The notes below the pieces were generated by a model, which saw only the letters and a list, made by a program, of their open reading frames with translations, was not told the DNA's origin and searched no databases. The translations under genes were made by a program, and so were the position numbers. A stretch of 64,000 nucleotides of DNA from Alligator mississippiensis (Eukaryota > Chordata > Crocodylia > Alligatoridae), in NCBI RefSeq assembly GCF_030867095.1, contig NC_081828.1, positions 208,388,978 to 208,452,977 on the forward strand, given 5' to 3'. The stretch's first letter is position 1. Every line of letters begins with the position of its first letter. This document shows, piece after piece, positions 57,101 to 64,000 of the stretch.

Positions 57101-59154
57101 GTCTAGGAAGGGTGGTTGTTCCTCAAGGGAGCGATCCTATGGGTGCAGAAGGAGACAATCCCATTGTGAATAAAAGGGGGCAGAGGGGCCAAGAAGCCCT
57201 CTTGGCTGAACAGGGAAGTCCAGGAAAGCCTAAGGGCAAAGAAAGAGGTATACAGGCTGTGGAAACAGGGGGTAGCTACCAAGGAGGAATATACCTCTCT
57301 GGCTAGCACTTGCAGGGAATCAGGAAGGCCAAAGCAGGATTAGAACTTAGGCTGGTGACAAAAATTAAGGACAACAAAAAGTCCTTCTTCGGATATATAG
57401 GGAGCAAAAGGAAGGTACAGGGTAACATAGGACCCCTCCAGGAAAAACTAGGGCATGGTGACAGAGAGGGGGGGACAAAGCTGAGCTCTTCGCATCTGTA
57501 TTCCTAGACACAGACCAAGACAAATCTCCCAATTTGATCATAGACAGACAAGGAGGGACACCAGCCCACCAACTGTTAGCACAGACTTAGTGAAGGGGCA
57601 CTTGGAAGGGCTGAATGTGTTCAGATCAGTGGGCCTGGATGAACTTCATCCAAGGGTGCTGAAGGAATTGGCTGGTGTCACAGCAGAGCCACTGGCACGG
57701 CTGTTTGAGCACTCATGGTGCTCCGGTCAGGTCCCAGAGGACTGGAAAAGGGTTAATGTGGCCCCTATTTTCAAGACTGGGAGGAGGGAGGAACCGGGAA
57801 ACTATAGGCCAGTTAGTCTCACCTCTATCCTTGGGAAAACTCTGGAAAAAATCATTCAGGATCACATTTGTGGGAGCCCAGCAGGGGAAACAATGCTGAA
57901 AGGAAATCAGCATGGGTCCATTGCAGGTAGATCCTGCCTGACTAATCTTGTTTCTTTTTTGACCAGGTCACAAAATGCTTAAACACAGGGGTCAAGGTAT
58001 ATGTCATCTACATAGACTTTAAGAAGGCCTTTGATATGGTATTGTATTGTGTTCTTATAAATAAACTGACAGGCTATGATGTAAATGATGACATGGTCAG
58101 GTGGGTGGCAAATTGGCTTAGGGATCGCACCCAGAGTGTGGTGGTGGATGGGTCAATATCAACCTGGAAAGATGTGGGCAGTGGGGTCCTGCCAGGCTCG
58201 GTCCTTGGACTGGTGCTATTCAGTGTCTTCATCAGTGACCTGGATGAGGGAGTGGAGAGCACCCTGTCCAAGTTCACAGATGATACCAAATTATGGGGCA
58301 AAGTTAACACATCAGAGGGTAGGGAACAGATCCAGGCGGATCTGGACAGGTTGGAAAAACGGGCAGAATGAAATAGGATGCAGCTCAACAAAGACAAGTG
58401 CAAAGTGCTGCACTTGGGCAAAAAGACCCACGAACACGCTTACAGGCTGCGGGATGACCTTCTCAGCAACACAGCAGCGGAAAGGGATTTTTGAGTCATA
58501 GCTGACTCCAAGATGAACATGAGTTGTCAGTGTGATGAAGTGATCAGCAAGGCTAACCGCACTTTATCATGCATTAACAGATGCATGATGAACAGGTCCT
58601 GGGAGGTGATGCTTCCCCTCTATGTGACACTGGTCAGGCTGTAGTTGGAGTACTGTGTCCAGTTTTGGGTGCTGCACTTCAAGAGGGATGCAGAGAAACT
58701 TGAGAGGGTTCAGAGGAGGGCCAATCGTATGGTCAGAAGCCTGCAGGCAAGGGCCTATGAGGAGAGACTGAGGGACCTAGGTCTCTTCAGCATTCGCAAG
58801 AGAAAACTGAGAGGTGATCTTGTGGCTGCCTATAAATTCATCAGGGGAAGGCAGCAGGGAATAGGAGATGCTCTATTTACTAGGGCACCCCTGGAGTAAC
58901 TAGGAACAATGGCCACAAATTGATGTAGAGCAGATTTAGGTTGGACATTAGAAAATGCTTCTTCACAGTAAGGACTGCCAGAATCTGGAATGGGCGTCCA
59001 AGTGAGGTGGTGCTCTCCCCTACCTTGGGATCTTTAAGAGGAGACTGGACAAGCACCTAGCTGGGGCCATCTGACCCCAGCGCTCTTTGCTGCCCAGGGC
59101 AGGGGGTCGAACTCGATGTCCCTTCTGACCCTAACATCTATGAATCTATGAAAC
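57101..59154 (+). mobile_element. CR1 LINE, 5'-truncated, 2.05 kb
   Basis: Coding blocks run in order. First is the linker before the RT, then IKDNKKSFFGYIGSKRK, VGLDELHPRVLKELAG, VPEDWKRVNVAPIFKTG, NYRPVSLTSILGKTLEKII and motif A YIDFKKAFDMV (about 58010-58040). Next are SGVLPGSVLGLVLFSVFISD and the catalytic block FTDDTKLWG (about 58280-58305), where the usual FADD has become FTDD. The C-terminal LRDLGLFSIRKRKLRGDL follows, then the 3' UTR and a tail of ATGAATCT units at 59137-59154. Several frame breaks are present (for example near 57960 and a stop at about 58369). Older than the 26.4-kb copy. Confidence 0.93.
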
Positions 59155-62100
59155 TGGACCCATGTTTTTTCCATGTATTGGATGCTGGGCAATAATATGA
59201 GAAGACTTCATTCTTAGTTAACTCAGCTCATTTGTTATGTTGGCTGGCATGAAATTTTCTTGGCTTGGACAAAAACTTTAACTCTTTTGGCAAAAAAAAA
59301 AAAAAAACAAAGAAAAAAAGCAGCAGCCAAAGACAACATAATTCTGACCAAAGTATACTATGATCTCCCCTATGGCTCAGCAATCATGTGGCATCAGGGA
59401 AGATGTACTTCTGCCAAGGTTTACCAGGCACCCAAAATAATAGCTCCCATGAGGCGTTATAATGATATTTCCAAATGAATCTTTGTGATTTTTTCAGCTG
59501 AAATGAAAAAGATGGTATCATTTTCCCATGCAAGCAAGGATTTCCAGGGGAAGCAGACATCTGAATGAAAACGTTGTTCAGTCAAAACCCCTACTTTCTG
59601 TGGAAAAACAGTTTTGACTGAAAACACCCAACAACCAGCCTTCCTTGCTGCTATATCAGAGCAGCTGTTACAGAACTGCTCCAATTGCAATTCACATTCT
59701 TAGTCACCTACATCACCCAGCCTGGCTTTCCTTTCCAAACTCTTCCTTTCTGCAACCCATGCTGTTCCTCCAGCAAGGCTGGGACATACTTCTTCTTTGC
59801 TAGGGGTCTCATTAGACACAATCTGTCACTGTTTCACATAACACGTGCTGGGAATAATGCAACAGGCCTCCATTCCTTCCGTTTCCATCCAGACGGCTTC
59901 CATAAGCTTGTATGAAAGATTTGCAGATCTCAAGATTCTTCTTACTTAACTTCGTGGATCGAGATTTAAATGTCATACAGTTGTGATTTCCTTTAGAAAC
60001 ATTCTTCTCAGCTCTATTTTCATTCCGTGCGCAGCGAGAAACCTATACAGATGACTGTCCTTGTCTCAAAATGCTGCCCCAAATATACCAACTACAGTCA
60101 AAGTGGAGCAGGATTAACAGACCACCTCCACAGGCAGCCAGTTTTTGTCAGTCCCCGGAGTGGTTTAATTTTAATAAGTTCTAAGAAGAGGTTCCTGACT
60201 TGAAACTGTATCTATCTTCAAATATCCTTCTTCAGATTTTGGTTAGGCTCAAGGTTGGACGTTGATTCAAACTTTAAGCCCAGGCCTGGGTTATGTCTCT
60301 GAACCAAACATCAACTCAGAAAACCCTATACACTTTGAAAGTCTTGAGTCTACCCTACTAATCCAAACCGTAATGCGTACTTTTTCTATTTCTATGAGAT
60401 TTCTTCTTTATTAGCAACAACCCTCTTAAAGTAGAACTCTAGCTATTTTCTATGGTTTTTGGGAGTTTAAGTGAGATATGCCATCTTATTTCCTATCCCT
60501 TTCCCATATCTGCTGTGCATAGAGTTAAATGTGAAGCAGTAGTTTTGATATTTAAAGCTGCAAAAATGCTTCAAATCAGTTTTTTGCTTGGTACTTTCTA
60601 GCTGGCGACAACATTTGATCAACAGAAATATCAAGGTACTAAATTCTGCGCTGGCTGTGATTTCCACTCCAGTTACTGCTGCACAAGAATGCTCTAAATT
60701 ATCTTTGTTTTCGCAAAAGCAATGGTTATGTCATGTTATCCTTTTTTTACTTCTGGGCAGAACAAATGCTGTTTCTCCTCCCCCTCGTCTCCATTTGAAG
60801 ATTTTTCCTCATCGAACAACAGCATTTGAAAGGTGCTACAGGCCATATTTGGGGATTAATTATTATCACCATTTCTAACCCTAAGGAAAATGGATTTGGT
60901 TTTAAAATTCTGTTCTTTGGTGTACAGAGGCAAACTAGTTTGATAAAAATGAGAGCTGACCTGAACCTTCTTTCTAAACTCAGACTGGAGCTTTATGGAG
61001 AGGACAAAACTTTTGAATTGCATTACTATTTGAATGGCATTTCTGAAATGTTTTTCCTCCACATGCCTGAGACCACAGTAGAAGCTTCCAAGTAGTATGG
61101 ATGAGACACTTCCTGTTGAATTGCCAGGCAACAGGAAGTCCCTGAAATCAAATATGGGGTAGCTGCTACATAGAAAAAATCCTGCCCAGGTTACTATACT
61201 CAGGAAGGTTTGGACTCGCACATTTTTTCTATTATTTGTATCACTGCCTCCCCTCTTCACTTACTCTTTCTGAGCCATATATTGCAATGTGGCAACCATG
61301 CATGGACCTCCCCAGATAAAGGCAAAGGTGATTTTCTAAGGCATAAATGAGGCTGTTAAAAGTCAATACCTGCACTCTGTACCTTTGTAAATCTTCCACT
61401 ATGGGATCACCAGAAATTACTCCATCTCTTAAATGACTGACATCCTTTAAGAGAATCACTTCAGTCCATAGGCTTGGCAGTCCAGCATCTGCTCACCATG
61501 CTGGACTTAATACTGCTCAGCTGGCCCAGGTATTGTCCTACTGAGGTCAGCAGGGCTCTTCCCATATGGTAAGGAGGACCCAACTCTGCCTGAAGAAGAG
61601 CAACTCCTCCTGGTTGAGTGAGCAGGCCCCGATACTTAAGGTGATCATATTTCTCACAAATTTAAATATTTCCAATATTTCCTAAGCATGACGGAGCAAG
61701 AGGTGGGATATGGAGTGGGAGCATACTGCAGGATGCCTGAGGATTGACAATCCCCTATCACACTCCTTGGCTGGAGGCTTCTGAATGAAAGTTTCTGAAA
61801 ACAGGACAAAAGCATTCATTTGACCAAAACAGCATGATGCCCGAGACAGACGCTCGGGATGGGACTGCCCTAACAATAATAGGATGCAACATCACCAACT
61901 CGCACTGGTCCTGTCACTGCCACATCCAAGAAGTAAATTTTGCATCGCTTTGCTCCTACTTCTCTGCTCCCCCATTGTTTCGTCCTGCCTATTCAGAGCA
62001 TAAGATCTCTGGACTGGGACTATTTCTCACCAGGCTTTTGGAAAGCAGAGTTGCTAGATATCACAAGGCACAGTTTTATATCAATGCTCATGCTAAATGA

Positions 62101-63944
62101 TGTTTAGCTTAAGGTCCTCACTTCTAGAGCCCGGTGACACACACGAGAGGGTCAGCTTTCCTTTAAAACAACTACATCAGCAATGATGATGATGATGGAT
62201 GTTTCTAGTATTCATGGTTGTAGGGAAAAGCATGAAAAGGTGAACCCCAAAAGACTCAATAACCTTAGAAACCAAGAGCCAAAAATTAACATTCAAAATG
62301 AGGGTTGGCAATGGCAACAAGAGAACCTGGTGCTGTGGGGCTCCTGTCGCAGCTAGGACCCTCAGGTGGTCCTGTAATATAACCCCTGAGCTGCAAAGCA
62401 GAGTCAATCATCTTGCTTTAGAGGAAGGAGTCCAAAACCAAGAAGTTTCCATCTCTAGAAGGCAGAGGGCACTGTTTACACACACAACGGTCTTACAAAA
62501 CAGAGAGTCAAGTTCATCCCTGATGTTTCTCCACTGACCTCTTTGCAGATACACCAGCGAAGAATTCAGGCCAGTGTGTTTCAGTACCACGACGGAGGCA
62601 GAAAGGACCTGGCAAGTGAATGGAGGCAAAGATGGTTTTGGGGCCAGATACTGATGGATCCACAAAATCATCAATGCTATTCAGGAGGAGACATGAAACT
62701 CCCGGAGCACACCTGGCCTGTGCCCTATTGGCTATCATCACCTGTGGTTTTGGATACCACTATAGTGGCAGCATGAAAAGTGTCTCCTGTGTGAGCACCA
62801 GGTACATTTCCAAACAGCAAAGTCTAGGCTGGATCCCTTCCTGCTACGCTAGGACCGTTGGAAAGCGTCCCCTCCAGAGCGATTCCCTGACATCCGTATG
62901 GGAGCACTGCCCGCTGCCAATGAGTGCAGGCCCAGCTCATTAGCCCCAGAGCTCGTCAGGGATTTAGAGGAGACATAGGGGTTCTGTTCCTTCTCACCGT
63001 ATCTGGAGCACGCCCTGGCAGCGTGGCTTTACTGGGCGTTCCTGGATTGCGAGTGTCCCCCAGGCATCCCTTAAAACGGAGACCCCAATGAGGAGAGATA
63101 CCTACGTCCCCAGGCAATCTCCATGGGGCTGTTGGGGAACAATGTGTGTTCTCTCTTCCCTGTCCAGTACAGATCCCTTTGTTCATGCTGTATACGCAGC
63201 CCATTGCTCCAGTTCCCTTCTGCCCTAGAGAGAGGAGGGAAAAAAAAAATCAGCATATGTAAAATCCCCGGCATGTATGCATATAAGGCACCGTCTTGCC
63301 TTTTCTCTAGATAATAGATTTTCTTTTCTCTCCTCCACTCTTCCCCCCCACAAACAAGCCCAGACTGTTGTAATACTCCTTGAGGATTAGTAAGAGGAAA
63401 CTACTGCATACAAGTGAGTCTGAGTTCTGGGAAATGACACCAGCTAATAGCATGTAACAGTGCACTTACAGCCTTTGAGTCATTTCTTCTCCAGTAATCT
63501 GTATGTCTGAAATCAATATGCTCACTGACCCCCACCAGTTTATCAGCAACACTGCTTCCTGTGACTCTCTGGCTCTCTGCTGTTCCCTGGTGAGTGTTGG
63601 CTAGCCCGTCTGAATATGTATTGCCAAAGCAATAAAGAGCCTCCTCTTCTGTGATGAGAGGCACAACTGCTAAGCTGGAAAAGACTCTGCCTCTCTCAAT
63701 GCCTGAATCAGAGAAGCTGGCCCTTGGATGAACACGTTAGAAACCTAATGCTAGTTTCTGAGCAGCTTTTCAGAAATTCAGTCTTTATTTACACATGCTT
63801 CAAGTAGTGGGTCTCAGCCAGCAGGCAGTTGATATGGGCAGCCCTGGGTGGGCTACAAAGGTAAATATGGGGAGGTCATGGGAAGCAGTCAGTGCCTCTG
63901 AATATTCCTGTGGTGCAGTGTTCTGCTCTGAACCAGAGTCAAAG
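59155..63944. other. Intergenic; no gene recognised
   Basis: AT-rich sequence with poly(A) at about 59290-59306. A block at 59455-59645 rich in gaaaattttc-type words with short inverted repeats (tcaaaac/gttttga) resembles a widespread sauropsid low-complexity repeat. There is a (GAT)n patch near 62187. Short open frames near 60.9 and 62.6 kb have no known domain. Confidence 0.4.
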
Positions 63945-64000
63945 AAGTAGGGCTGGAAGGGGCCTCCAGAGGTCATCTTGTCTGTGATAGGGCACCAGTT
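63945..64000 (-). mobile_element. CR1 LINE 3' end, cut by window edge
   Basis: The words gtagggctggaaggggcctc and agaggtcatcttgtc are the start of a CR1 3' UTR read in reverse. The element continues beyond the window. Confidence 0.7.

Noticed and set aside
62543-62943. Overlapping plus-strand frames as a host gene
   Set aside because: Unrelated sequences in two frames, no domain, no conserved start or splice context.

Overview
The window is a gene-poor, repeat-rich stretch of vertebrate nuclear DNA, most likely from a crocodilian or another non-avian sauropsid. The case rests on many CR1 LINE copies with the tail type (TTCATAGA)n, several non-autonomous hAT transposons with 8-bp target duplications, Penelope-like element ends, an L1-Tx1 fragment, and tRNA-derived and MIR/CORE-SINE relics. 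No prokaryotic-style genes, operons or CRISPR arrays are present.

Layout. The only host protein-coding sequence I can name is at the left edge. It is the terminal coding exon of EXOG, a mitochondrial 5'-3' exo/endonuclease (1075-1536, + strand), preceded by intron and followed by a probable 3' UTR. A tRNA-Thr(AGU) gene or decayed copy lies at 12179-12252. The rest is intergenic or intronic DNA filled with transposons. hAT-type non-autonomous elements lie at 272-968, 4212-4873, 8224-9015, 29612-30621, 32194-32496, 32505-32766, 34587-35180 and 53625-54058. CR1-clade LINE copies lie near 2.5, 10.9, 12.5-13.4, 26.4-28.2, 32.0/32.8, 48.5, 49.7, 51.8, 57.1-59.2 and 63.9 kb. There is an L2-like LINE fragment near 55.8-56.5 kb, an RTE-like fragment near 49 kb and an L1-Tx1 3' fragment at 44.4-45.7 kb. 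A nearly complete Penelope-like element (42458-44422) has a 15-bp target duplication. Two related 1.36-kb LTR-like sequences lie at 24.4-25.75 and 28.23-29.6 kb.

Interactions are mostly insertion history rather than gene cooperation. The Penelope-like element landed at the 3' end of the L1-Tx1 fragment. Two hAT elements sit back to back in the same 8-bp target inside an older CR1. A hAT sits 11 bp beyond one LTR-like copy, which itself abuts the tail of a CR1. In mammals EXOG lies tail-to-tail with SCN5A; no sodium-channel exon is recognisable in the 62 kb downstream of EXOG here, so the neighbouring gene is either farther away or has moved.

I found no convincing new gene system. The structures most worth a second look are the stacked hAT insertions, the Penelope/Tx1 junction, the paired LTR-like copies with an inverted CCAAT palindrome, a 1-kb foldback with 150-bp arms, and an isolated 48-bp near-identical repeat pair 2.6 kb apart.
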